Under the pieces are notes generated by a model that worked only from the letters and a program-made list of their open reading frames with translations, was not told the origin of the DNA and did not search any database. From positions 13,182,436 to 13,246,435 of the forward strand of contig OU744448.1 in NCBI GenBank assembly GCA_916610825.1: a DNA stretch of 64,000 nt, written 5' to 3'. This document shows, piece after piece, positions 33,401-45,722 of the stretch (position 1 is the first letter of the stretch; every line of letters starts with the position of its first letter). The stretch comes from Haliclystus octoradiatus (Eukaryota; Cnidaria; Staurozoa; Stauromedusae; Haliclystidae). A program made the translations under genes and the position numbers.

Positions 33401-36400
33401 AGTTGGGTATGTTGCACCGCCAATTATCGTGATTAGGGGATCCTGTTAGGGGATACGAAAGACGTATTTTATGTGATGATATCGCGTCACCGATACGCGC
33501 ATTACTATATAGATATAAAGAGAGCAACTCAACCATAACGCAATTGAATCTATTGACTATGACCAAGGCTGTGGAGCTACAGGCTCGTCACAAGGAAATC
33601 ACCAAAGGATTGTGAACAGAGACCCTGAAGGCTGAAGAGAATGAATGAATTGAGGGAAGATGGCAACCCTCGGATATGACTGAGAAATGAGCAGTCAGAA
33701 TTCCAAAATGTTGATAATCTTTATTGAAATTTCTACAAAACTAATAGATGCGTCCAAAAGCAGAAAACTGAGATTATCCGACCATAGAGTGCATATCGTT
33801 GCGAAGAAACTCGTTGCGAAGAAACTCATTGCGAAGAACAGTCGTTGCGAAGAATGGTCGTTGCGAAGAAACTCATTGCGAAGAAACTCATTGCGAAGAA
33901 ACTCGTTGCGAAGAAAATAGAGCTCTCGTCGTTGCGAAGAAACTCATTGCGAAGAAACTCATTGCGAAGAATGGTCGTTGCGAAGAAACTCATTGCGAAG
34001 AAACTCGTTGCGAAGAAACTCATTGCGAAGAAACTCATTGCGAAGAAACTCGTTGCGAAGAATAGTCGTTGTGAAGAAAAGTCATTTCGCTACAGAGAGG
34101 AGCCTTCAAGCACCGAAAGGTTGTCTTGAATAAAGTCACCAGTTTATGAATGAATGAATGAATAATATATATTTGTCGAATTGGAATATAATATGTCTTT
34201 CAAACGTTTTACAGATAAATATTTCAAGTAAAGTAAACAGCATGAAGGTGCGTATTACACAATTTAAAAAGGAAGAGGACATATTTGCTTGCATCCTAAA
34301 TTATATGTAAAAATATATATAATGGTATGCTAAATTTATGAACGCTTTCAAATAAGCACTCTTTTGCATTAAAAATCAGTATAAATAACCATGATTAATA
34401 TTAATTTTACTTAGAAAAAATTATCGAGTGGTTTATTCTCGGTAATTTTTATTTTTATTTAATTAACAATTAGTAATGCTGATCGATTGTTTTTATACAG
34501 TGCCATGCTTTGATGACCTTTAATGCAAATGCCTCTCGCAATGAGGTGAGGGACTCCACTTTGTTGCATGATGCATATATTATACAAACTAAATCAATTA
34601 GATTTCTTATTTTAATTATCATGTACGTACTTGTTTCATTTAATTAATTTCAACATTTACCACCGGCAATCACAATATAGCATACAACATTATAGATATG
34701 AATGGTCATTGCATGATTACTGCTATTCCATAATAAATAAATCACGGGTAGGTAACTCGCAATGACGACAATACTAGGAAATGCCACTTCTTTTCGATGG
34801 TCCATATTCCAGCTGAGAAAATACTTTTTGGGTAGGAAATATCAGCTTTTGGAAGTGTTTGTGCCCCTTTTTGAATTTGTAGAGAATTTTGAAAGAAACA
34901 TAGAAAATTCAAGCACTTTTTTAGATTTGTGGGTAGCATTTTCAAGTTTTTGGAGCTTTTTGGTTAGCTTTTACATGATTTTTTGTACTCCACTTTTTAG
35001 TATACATTTTCTTGTAGGAGACCTTCATTCAATATGAATACAAGGAGTCAAATCACAATAACGCCTAGAAGATCACCTATATACTCACGTTATTAGATCT
35101 CCTACATATATACATTAAACTCAGGATCACATCGTCAATTCAACGCTTCTAATACATTTCAAATATTCCGCAACGAAATAGATAAATTTTTGTGAACCAA
35201 AATGTTTTATTTTTCTACTTTGAATTGAATGATTTCTTTATGTGAGAAATTTAAGGGACGGGGGCTGCCAATTTGAGTCAGAAATTTGCCCCCCAAAATT
35301 TTGTTTCTCCAAAGTTGATACTTCAAATATTTTACTCAGGCCAAAATGTATACGCTAAATCTTTATCGACGCATAAATTGATTACAATTTCTTGGGTTTA
35401 CATTAACATTTTTGCTCAATGAAAGACAATACCTCTATTATTTTGAAAAATTGGTAATAGATACCCCGACAATTTCAAAAGATCATGAAAAGGTACCCTC
35501 GATAATTGGGATGTATCGGTATACCAACAATTGAAGTTACTCCCTGAGGTTTGGAGGCAGCTGGCAATGACACTGCTGAAGATGTATCAGAATTTTCCAT
35601 TTGATTGTTTGCTGCTAAGATTGCTCGTTCCCCGTCACGGTAACATGCTGTGTTTTCCCTTTCTGTAAGAAAATGTACAGCTTCCTTGGAGGGCGTGGTA
35701 CTCATTGCTTTATATATAACAATATCTCCAGGAACATGATCAGAAACAAAAGGAGTTTCAAGATTTATTTCCATCAACATCATATTTTTATTAGTAGTTT
35801 CTTAGTAAAACATTTTAAAGTAAAGGATAGCGACAAGAGAAAACTCTGAGAAACTCGAAACGTCGCAATTCTCAGAGTTTTTTCTTGTCGCTATCCTTTA
35901 CTTCAATATCATATTGTGAGGGTTATTCTCCGCGAGCCTTTGAAGTAGCTCTGTGCATCAGTAAGAAAAAATCGAAGGAAACGCGTAAATTCCAATGATA
36001 AGCTTTCATATAGCGTCTCACCGTCTACACAGCTAGCACAAGAGGGATTTGATTTGAATATGATTATTCTAACTTTCCAATTATTATTTACAGGCAAATA
36101 TGACTTTTAAAAGGAGGATTTTTATCAAATTTAGCACAAGTCGATACTCCAAGCTTTACAGACCGATATGCTTCAGACGCTCGTGATAGAAGCTTTTATG
36201 ATGCATTAACATTCTTTAATCTACATAATAGTTCTGCTTATTCATTATTTGCAATAGCAATCTTATTTTGCAAAACCTCCTTCATAACCGGGTTCTTAAG
36301 CCTCATAACTAGAGGTTTGCACCGGATTGAATTAGGCATTAATAATCCAAATATAGGCACGAAATTTTAATCCGAGTCCGATCCGATCAGGGACGACATA

Positions 36401-39400
36401 ATTCGAATCCGAGCATTGAATCTGGTGGAAATTTTCAGGATGTGAAACGTATGTCCATAAATTAGCCGTGGATATGTAGCTGATCGCGATGAAACAAGTA
36501 TCATTCGGTTTCATCATAGTCACTAGTGACTATGGTTTCATAAAGATATACACAGCAACGAATGTTTATGAACTATGAACCATAAATTACCTAATTAAAA
36601 TCTCATTGTAATAAGTATAACTTATGATTTCTTTGTGTTTACATAGATATAATTACCAAATTTACAGACTACAGATAATCATTTATTTGATATAAACTTG
36701 TTTAATAATCATTAATTTGAGAACACTGTCATACGAAAATAAATTGCAATCAATGCTTGTATATTTAATTTTGTATGCAATTAATAATGTCTGAAAATAT
36801 TGATAGCATCATAACTCATTTTATATTCACTTTTCTCTTAACAATATGGAGAGTTAGTAGCATAGTAGTATAGTAGGCATATAGTAGGGTTACATATAGT
36901 ATCAAAAAGTTAATATGCATTTGTAGCAGTATCGAAAGCGGAGAGTAATCCTCAATATTCTAGGATAGGACGTATACATATATGATATAGTTGGATTTGT
37001 AAGAAAGTATGTTTCTGGAATAGAATACAGGATTGATAATGATGGGAAGTTTGTCCCAGCCCATGCAGGACTATACGGGGTTTTAATAGGAATTAATTGA
37101 CATGGTGTCTGCTGAACGTCAGTCAATGGGTAATATTTATTGATATTTCAAGGGAAATTTTAAAAATATGTAACTTGCAAAGGATAGTAAAAATAATCAA
37201 TATATATATATTGCATGATAAATTTAGCTGATCCAGAGGATTGCTTTGACTTTAGCCTACTGGCATTCAGTGTTATTTTATTTAGTCAGCATATTCATGA
37301 TGCATGGTTGTTAATATTGCTGGCTTTGGTAACTAAAACTGTTATTAATTCATTTACATTTTCGATTGGATATATATACATTCAAAGGGCACCATATATG
37401 AATTACCACAATCTTCTAGCAGACTCGAACTTACACCAGTTCAGACGGCTACAGAAAACCGGAATCGAATGATGGTTGTAAGACTGTAGAGTCAGTGTGA
37501 GAGAGACAAAAAATGAGAACGCTTCTTCTTTACATAAATATGAATGTAGTTCCTTCTTCAATCACTGTCTTCATGTGACTCTCTCAACTCTCATTTACAA
37601 CATCTCTTTTTTACTATGGTTTATTAGCAGCTACTTACGACAATAACGACAACAATATATATGTATGTATGTATGTTATGTAACATTGTATGTTATGTAT
37701 AATAACGACAACAATATCTTACAGAAACCACACTCGTCCAGCCACTCCATCACATACACGACATCAGATATCAATTCTTTATATAACATCAAGACAACAT
37801 ATATCTTAAAACATACAATGGCAATGATTAGTAACCACACTGAAGCCGAGCTAAGCAGTGCAAATCTTATCTTGTGTATGAAATTATTAATGAGCATAAT
37901 TAAAGTTGAGCTTGAAAAAGTGATTCATCATAGTTTCCTTCCCAATCAAAGATTAAGAATCCGGATATCTTAGCAAGCTGGATATATGACAAATAAATTG
38001 GCTATCGCTATTGCATATTAGGCACATTATATAAGTATATCCTTTGGGATTGCCTTTGAGATATGTTACAGATTGCCTTTGAGATAATATATGTTACAAA
38101 TTGACATTTCTATATTTCAGCCAGGGGATATGTTTAATTCTCGTGTATGGATTATTATTTCTGAAAATACGATAATCCAAAACATCGTTAACATAAATAA
38201 ATGCAATGCTTAAACCATTTACAGTCTCCATTTCTACTCCTCCTAATGTACTTAATGAAGAGCCTGAGAGTTAGTCGAGAGATGACGTATCACAAATTCT
38301 GGAAGGTGACTACGTGATGGTCGCTACGTAGACGATTGCGTAACAGAGCACTATGTGTCACTATGAAGAAAATCTTTACGAAGAATAGTCGTTACGAAGA
38401 AAATAGAGCTCATGTCGTTGCGAAGAAAATAGAGCTCATGTCGTTGCGAAGAAACTCATTGCGAAGAAACTCATTGCGAAGAACAGTCGTTGCGAAGAAT
38501 AGTCGTTGCGAAGAAACTCATTGCGAAGAAACTCATTGCGAAGAAAATTGAGCTCTCGTCGTTGCGAAGAAACTCATTGCGAAGAAACTCATTGCGAAGA
38601 ATTTTCTTCGCAATGATTTTCTTCGCAACGACTGTTCTTCGCAACGAGTTTCTTCGCAACGACCTGTCCCCCGACCATATAGCTTTTGGCCACAGGGGGA
38701 TCCAGTGTCTGATTCCTGCGCGTAAGAATCAGCAATAACTCACTAGCTGCGAAGAGGATATGCTTGTTATAAGTTTCATGGCATTATTAATCATCATCCT
38801 TATTTATTCAGAACCTGGTATGTTTTACAATAACTTTTTCACAGGACTTATATAATACCCGGAGGACTTCCATACATCGGCTGTGTACGGGGTAGTGCCA
38901 TCTTTAAGAGGTGCCTTTTTCCAAATTCTTGTGAAGTTTTTACGGTGTAAATTTAGAGATTTTCGAAAATTTTAGAACTTTTTCTTTGTTTTGCACGTAA
39001 AAACATGAAATTTTAGGGTCTCCCCCATCCTCATTTGCTGTGAAATTTTACGGTTATCATCGATTTCTGAAAATGGCACACCCCTGTCGTCATAAAAATA
39101 TCAAAGTACCCCCCCCCCCCCCGCATACATGTATATATCCCTTCCAGGCCAGCTCAGAAAGGCAATGAATTTTATTATTGCATAGTCACTATGATTATTG
39201 TAAGGACTGTGTATAGTAGTTCGTCATCGTTATGTCTCAGACAGCATGAGTAACAGATGTCAAACAGAGATGAATTGAATCGATACATTATTATGACATG
39301 GTTACCTTTTCATTCGGTGAGTTGTCATCACCCTCATTTGCCACGATGACGTTTCCGTTCCGATCTGTAACAGTATCCGTTTTGGTACGTGGAGATTTCT

Positions 39401-39624
39401 AAAATATTTGAAAAAACAACAAAAATCACGAAATTGATGCAGATGACACAGATGCCTACATATTTTATCTATAATTGGGTATCAGCCGTTGTATAGATTG
39501 CAGCTGCTGTTACTTTATTAATACTTTCTTAAATTAGCATACCATGTCAGCTATCCTGTTATACATTTTTGCTTTTGTAGAATCGAGAATGTCGCACAAT
39601 TCAATCGTTTCAAATTTAAGACAT
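30477..39624 (-). CDS. Spectrin-repeat and GAR-domain (Gas2-related) protein, C-terminal part
   Basis: Exons in transcript order: 39624-39543, 39398-39306, 33252-33085, 32719-32393, 32121-31930, 31658-31466, 30973-30477; phases agree throughout and give about 517 residues to the stop. Exons 3-5 have spectrin-repeat character (SSLQRINDWLASSSDTIKDA, FANDWEESKDVITELL, ITLKRLWEELVALFQQF). Exon 6 is a clear GAR domain: CCCLKPFKIVRLSEGKYTFG, then VVVRVGGGWEFLMEFLTRND, then PCR. The last exon is Ser/Arg-rich (RRRGSAAEDL, RTSSRRGSGG), as in spectraplakin and GAS2-like tails that bind microtubules. A cytoskeletal crosslinker related to MACF1/dystonin is likely. No EF-hand pair precedes the GAR domain, and no actin-binding CH domain is seen. 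The first exon(s) upstream of 39624 were not found. Confidence 0.75.
32849..33014. mobile_element. Palindromic MITE with about 62-bp inverted repeats
   Basis: Arms 32849-32911 and 32953-33014 are near-perfect reverse complements, including GTTACTCAGA, GCGATAGCGCTCGTC and AGTCAAAGATAA. The 41-base centre is AT-rich. No coding. It lies in the intron between exons 3 and 4 of the GAR gene. Confidence 0.75.
33798..34085. repeat. 15-bp minisatellite array 1
   Basis: About 18 copies of GTTGCGAAGAAACTC or ATTGCGAAGAAACTC, with variants where ACTC is replaced by CAGTC, TGGTC or TAGTC. One unit is longer (AAATAGAGCTCTCGTC). Because the period is a multiple of three and lacks stop codons, several frames are open on both strands; these are not genes. 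A second array of the same unit lies 4.4 kb away in the same intron. Confidence 0.9.
35818..35903. repeat. Long hairpin, about 35-bp stem
   Basis: Arms 35818-35852 and 35869-35903 pair almost perfectly (AAGTAAAGGATAGCGACAAG against its complement, then AAACTCTGAGAA against TTCTCAGAGTTT) with a loop of about 16 bases containing CGAAACGTCG. It lies in the 6-kb intron of the GAR gene. MITE-like. Confidence 0.75.
36361..36425. repeat. Degenerate CCGATC-word tract
   Basis: TTTAATCCGAGTCCGATCCG followed by AATTCGAATCCGAG; same vocabulary as 8420-8735 and 58795-58935. It lies in the GAR gene intron. Confidence 0.45.
38380..38665. repeat. 15-bp minisatellite array 2, with inverted half
   Basis: Same unit as array 1 (TTGCGAAGAAACTCA and variants), running forward to about 38600 and then continuing in the opposite orientation (TTCTTCGCAATGA, TTCTTCGCAACGA) to 38665, so the junction is a large palindrome. 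Longer units with AAATAGAGCTCATGTC or AAATTGAGCTCTCGTC are interspersed, as in array 1. It lies in the same GAR gene intron. Confidence 0.88.
38789..38866 (-). mobile_element. Retroposon 3' tail copy (minus orientation)
   Basis: The minus strand reads AGTCCTGTGAAAAAGTTATT, GTAAAACATACCAGG, TTCTGAATAAATAAGGATGATG. It matches the plus-strand sequence at 44480-44543 closely, ending in an ATG/GAT simple repeat. It is the 3' terminus of a LINE or SINE family. Confidence 0.6.
39109..39122. repeat. Homopolymer run of 14 C
   Basis: An uninterrupted C run, unusual in this AT-rich region. It lies in the GAR gene intron. Length may be unreliable in assembly. Confidence 0.9.
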
Positions 39625-42600
39625 CTGAAATAAGTGTAATGAGGCAATGCTGCAGTGTATTAAATCATCCGCCTGTTCTCCTGTAAACGTACACTGACTA
39701 TAAATATAATCCCTTGTTCTTTAATTAATAGTCAAGCCGCGATAAAAAACCAAAACTTCATGAATACGCGCAAGAATACGCGTGGTAGATTAAATTTTCA
39801 TTTGCTATCTTCCGTGTCTAAACGTTCAATGTGAATAAACCAGAGCAGATGGTAGAATGTTTTTGGCGATAATAATAAAATAAAACCATGAACCATAACA
39901 ATGAAATATATTATAAACAGCGAGTCGTAAATTTCACCAAATATAATTAATCCATTTTATTGGCAAGGGAATTCTCCATAGAACAGATACATATCAAGTT
40001 CACAAGATCTTCGTTGTTGTGGTTGTGAGCGATGGTTGTAGGGACCAGAGAAGCGTCACGCAAAAATAGATTAATTATCACATCTTTATCGCCAATTCAA
40101 TAATCAAACTATCAATAACAATAACAAGCATTCAGGTAGCGAGACTCAGTGTTGACTGTCTGCGTCAAATCCGTACGCACAAAAACTGGCAGGATTAACA
40201 GTCTAACGCAGCCAGGATCTTTGTTATTCACTGTGGCAAGAAAGAGACGTAACACGGTCGACCTGTGACCAATGATTATTTATTCATGGAATGCAGCTCT
40301 GGATTAATGAACCACCTTCAAACGCACTCGCACTCCACAGAGGTCTTTGTTTAAACAAATTACAGACAATTTTACAGACACAAATTTTACAGATTGATTA
40401 AGATTTTGATTATCCAGATTTTGTATGGATAAAATCGGATAGGATTAATTCAATCAGATAATTAATAAATCGATCCATGTATGTTGATAATAGTATTCTA
40501 TTTATTATAGCATAATATAATAAATGATGATATCGTAATCATAATTCAAATAAAGATAGGACTGAAAAGTAAATACAATGGTGGAAATGGAAAATCGAAA
40601 ATGGAAGGCATATTCAAAATTACACATTTCATAATTGCTAATCGTTCAGATGGGAACAAATGCAGAGGTCATTGGGCAACATAGGATTTCCAAGGCATTT
40701 AAGATAGTTTTAGGTTGCCCAGATACTTTGTAGAGACTTCGTATACATTACACAGTCAGGTGGTGGTAGTCATGATGGAATGCGCACTTCATTCACAGCT
40801 GACAACTTGAAATTCGATTTTACAAAGTTGCTATGAAGTCAATAAAGTAGTTTAATATAGAGAGTGAGTTGAATGATGATAACTATGTTACAACAGTTAC
40901 AGTAATACATAATTATTATATGCCTGCTGTGTTGAGTTCGCCAAATCATCTCACTCTCCTTCTACGCATTATTCAAGCAGATTCTAAGCAAGGTATTGGT
41001 GCTAATATATATATTACATGGTTCATGCAATCCCACTGTCGATACATTTACATTTATTAGGACATTAGAGCTTAAATCTCCGCAAAACTACTCAAAATAT
41101 ATAAAGTACTGTACGTAATAAATGCTACAATAATATAATCGAAAATCGATTAACGAAGAAATTCAATCCACCAAAGATTTAGATATCCAACTGCATTGAA
41201 AAATGTTTACATTTGGAATCTGCATTTGATTACAAACCTGGGGTTTTGAGACACTTTTTAACAGAGTGCGAATGTAATTTTGAGTTATAATAACATAAAA
41301 ATTCAAGAAAATCCCTTATAGTAGTCTGTGTAATGAAGCCGCTGAATTACAGGAGTGGCGTATTAATTCCTTCTCCAAGTTAATAGAGAGAGGAGTTTAC
41401 TATATAACTCGATATTCTGCTGAATAAACGTGCTACAAGATTAGAATAATCGTCATAACGAGGACAGATAATACTGAAACGGTTTAAAATATTCTAGAAT
41501 GTGACAATGAATTGTCCAATATTACGCCTGAGTGTGGCAATTATTATAAATATATATACGTACAAAACTCTCATAAGTCGTCTTAGCTTTTCTATAACAC
41601 AATTATTAATTCATAGCTTATTTTAGTCAATTGATAACATTTGAACATAACTCACCCAGGATTAGTAAGTAATAACATGAAACTTGTAGTTGGCCTATTG
41701 CATTTATTACTGCCGATAGATAGTCTACTTACCATTTTTATACGAGCTGGTACACTTGACTGATCATTCTTCCTTACACAAATACCCCTACACAGTTAAT
41801 GAAACTCAATTAAATTGAAACAAAAAGTCGTGTCTTCTAACTCGTGTTCCACCTGCTCTACAGTCTGTATATTGAATGGATTAGTCACGTGATTAAGTGA
41901 ATTGGTTTTTGTAGCCCAATTGAGTCACAATAGCGAACCACAAACCACTTAGCATGCGCGATCATAACTCACTATATTTGTAATCGCTTCATTTAAGTAC
42001 AATTCAGTTTAATCAACGGGGTGCCAGATTTCAATGTATTGATTCTTTAAAGCCATTTCGTGCGTTAAGGCTATTTTACGAAATCCAAATAAATTGATAA
42101 CGAGCTTAAAAAATCAATCATACATGGATTTTGAATACTGGAGTAATTAACAAGAGAGAAGCAACAAAAACAATCAGTATATCAATTAGATTTTCGTGGG
42201 AAACTCTCGTAGAGACTCATTTCAGCATAAATTAATTAAAGTATTGATTTGGATGTTGTAACCGAAGGCGATGTTGAATGCCATACAAACTTATTAATTA
42301 CGTCATATAGTCTTTTTGTAGATTACTTTGAGATTTTCCTCATTTAGCGACTTTCATCTAACTTACATTACGCGGAACATTACAGTAGCAGATCGAATTG
42401 CGTGTATACGGTGTTGTCATTGAAGATAAATCTTCTTGATTGCTCCAATTTAGATGGGATAAATTATAGGTCAATTGTGATTTCCTATAAGGGATTTATG
42501 CACATGAATAGAATGTACACAATTGTATTCCGGGGGCTACTTCCATACTTTTGGTCTACGGAGACGTTCAAATTTTAAAGGTCTTTTTCAAAATCAACTG

Positions 42601-45600
42601 GCGTACACTTAAATTTGAATCTTGGCCAATTTTAACTTTTATATCTGAGTTTTTCATTGGCATTTGTTTCAATGTTTTCATTATTTTTTAGGGTAATAAG
42701 TCATTAATAAAAAATTATTTTGTAAATCTTTTTCATGATCTGAAACTTGTCATGGTCATTCTGCCAAAGTTCTATGATTAATAACCCCGTCGAAGCGCAA
42801 TAGAAGCTAAACCCCAGGATTTGTACCCGGAAGGCATGGATTGAGAAAGCAGGCATCTTAGCGATACTTTGCGGATCTTTGAATGCTGAGAGTTTGTAAT
42901 TTATGTTCAAAATTTGTATGTGTTTCTATAGATGTTATGTCTTTTAGTAGACTTTACTGATATAGAAGGAAATTTTTATTGATGTAAGTAAGAAATTATT
43001 TTACCATATTCAAGAATAACAACATTTGGAATAAAGATTACATTATAGAATAAAACAACTCTTCTCTCAGACCATCTTAGACCTTGCCCAAAGATCTGTA
43101 TGGATAGACAAGTTAGATTAAATTAATTAGTTAAAACTAATGAATAGAAAGAAAATCTCACAAAATGTTTGAAGTCTTTAATTATATTATTATAAGTCAG
43201 CAATTTCATTTAAATAATTTATCGCAACCACATAATAGAATATTTTATAAGATATTCTTAACTCAAATAATTCAACAACAAAAGGAATTACTCTCATAGC
43301 CTAAATACTTTCTAATCATGGATCATGTTTAGGAATCGATAAGCATAATCAGCATAATCAATTTAGTTCTAATAGGGTTGCTTTTAGCCTGAGCGTAGAC
43401 CTTACCGGATCAAAATCAAAACCTTTGAGGCCACCTTAGGGGATTAAAATCAAATTTTTTCTTGCTGGGATCAAGATTTGTGACAATGTGAATGAATTGC
43501 GAAATGAAATACGCTAATTGATACCCATGTACCATATGTATTATATACTGGGTAGTCCAATCCTATTTTCAAACCTACTTTCAAAGCAATTCAGTTTGTC
43601 CAACTCAAGTTCAAAGGTTTCAGCACAGTTACGCGCTACATTGCAGCCGATTCATATTTTATTATTATCTATTATAACATTGGTACACTGTTTGTAAAAT
43701 GTTTGTAATATTGTCCGGGAATTAACATTGAAAGTAACGCCCAACGTGAAAGCATTAAGCAAGATCACCCAGGAGGTCTATTTTTATAGGTAGTTCTGAT
43801 AATCGGTATATAGAACTTTTTGGAATATGTTATACTATAAGAAAAGTTATAGCAGGTTTCGGATGAACAGTTAAATATTTAATGAAAAAAAAAGTAAAAC
43901 GATTCCGAAATTTTTTGCGTATAGCAATTAAATGTAGAATGTTGGCCAAAAATCACGACCAAACTCTCTTGTAGTAAATAAAATCGTTTCTTTTTTGGTT
44001 TCAAAAAGTGGGACACGAGAATCTCCAAAATGTCATATTTAAGGTCAATTTTGACGTGGAAAGAGTCGCGCTGTGTAAAAACTCAATAACAACATGTACG
44101 AATTGAAAACAAAAATTTATCTTAATCCGTTGTTTAAAAAAGGCGAGATACGCACTTTAAAGGTACCATTAGTCAACTTTGTTATATATAAAGACGCTCA
44201 TACACCTCAAATAAATTGCAATAGCATATAGAGCAAGTCTATACCGAGTTAAAAACTCACTTACACATTCCTTAAATAAGAAAAACGAAGTTTTTGAAAG
44301 TTTGATAAATAAACAGATGTTAATTGCTCTCAATTTTCATATAACATAATGTATGCAATTAGATTGTTTGGATACTGTCTGTACTTACTAAGTAAGGAAA
44401 TCTTATTGTAATTGAAGTAAGTAATTGAATATGAAAATCGGTAAGTACCAGTTGCCGCTATTGTATCAGTAAGTATCAGTCCTGTGAAAAAAATTATTGT
44501 AAAACTTATCAGGTTTCTGAATAAATGATGATGATGATGATGATTGGCTGTTACTGAAGGGTATACTTACAGAATTTCCTTCTCCACTCACGCAGCCTGA
44601 TATAGATGACATTATCAATTTGGTTTCTAATATCAGTTCTGGGGAGAAGGTTTGGAAGGAATTACAAATTTTATATCACATCAAGGTTCTCAGAATAGTC
44701 AAATAATTGATAATTGTTCACCATCTGCATAGTTTCTTTTTCTCTATTCAAACTCACTTATTGAATTGACCCTCTATATAAGGACCACCTGTTTATATGG
44801 TCACTGCTCTTTTTTGATAACTGACATGTCTCATTAATAATAAAAATTGCATCATTCCCTTGCAATTTCATAATGGATCAATCCCCTCAAATCAATTCTA
44901 AATCTCCAAATATTCTAAATACTAGCCTGCATCATGTCTCAAATGTTTCTAAGCAAAATCGTAGACTGCAGGCTGTTCTGACTGTTTTGCCTAGAGACAT
45001 TTTGAGGCTGCACGCACCTAATCAGTGTCAACCTGTATAAAAATTATATTTTAAAGCGCCTGTTTTCCGGAATGTTAGCATCTGTGATTTTTATGAAAAG
45101 GCTGTAGCTCCAACAACACATAGATTGTCTAGTTGCATGTATATTTGACAATAGCCTACACAGCATAGCTTTATTTGGAATGCAATTATTGTGACTGGTA
45201 CATCTATATCCCATAGCCTGATAATTAACATAGTATAATGCATTTATATGCAAACACATTTATCAGGAGATAGGGAATAAAATTATAAAACAATGAAAAT
45301 ATTATCATGTTATAGTGAGTGAAAATTTTGTTACTTGTTGTCATTTTATGTAGGTTAGGGAGATTCTATTGTTTCAAATGCAATTCCAGAAACAGCAATG
45401 TTGATTCATCTGTGGGACTGGTGGACTGCAATTCTTTTAGTTTCAATGAACTCCTACCTTTCTCGCTTTAACAAGATTTGAGTTCCATCCACTTTGCGCC
45501 ATTAATTCAATTCTCATACAGAACATAATGTTATTTGATACCATTACGCAATGTGTTACCGGCTAAAAATATTTTTGGTAATCAGTTTTCTTGCCACTGT

Positions 45601-45722
45601 TTTATTAATACTGGGGTCAGAATCCAACTGTTAGACCTAACATTTGTTTAGCTTGCTTTACATAATTTATAGCCTACAGTTAGTAGCTGCTTTTAAATTT
45701 CCAAACAATGTCATGATCAATT
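39625..45722. other. Gene-poor region upstream of the GAR gene
   Basis: The 5' exon(s) of the GAR gene should lie here but no exon ending in the needed phase 2 was identified. A GTAAGT donor on the minus strand near 41733 follows open sequence but the phase does not fit. A retroposon tail copy at 44480-44543 is the only element recognised. The sequence at 42500-42660 resembles that at 38850-39130 (CTTCCATAC..., GGTCTTTTTC/GGTGCCTTTTTC), suggesting a further dispersed repeat. Confidence 0.35.
44480..44543 (+). mobile_element. Retroposon 3' tail copy (plus orientation)
   Basis: TCCTGTGAAAAAAATTATTG, TAAAACTTATCAGG, TTTCTGAATAAATGATGATG; ends in six ATG units. Same family as 38789-38866. Confidence 0.6.

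Noticed and set aside
33798..34085. CRISPR-like repeat array
   Set aside because: The unit is 15 bp, contiguous without unique spacers, and the genome is animal; it is a minisatellite.
33799..34129. Several overlapping open frames on both strands made of CEETHCEE or AKKLIAKK type repeats
   Set aside because: They are translations of the 15-bp minisatellite, open in many frames because the period is a multiple of three; no start context or splice evidence.
35475..35783. Minus-strand open frame of 102 codons with plausible composition in the GAR gene intron
   Set aside because: Possible splice sites give a phase 1-1 exon, incompatible with the phase-0 neighbours, and no family resemblance was seen; it may be a repeat remnant.
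41720..41770. Possible first exon of the GAR gene ending at a GTAAGT donor on the minus strand
   Set aside because: The phase does not fit the next exon and no start codon precedes it in the open frame.
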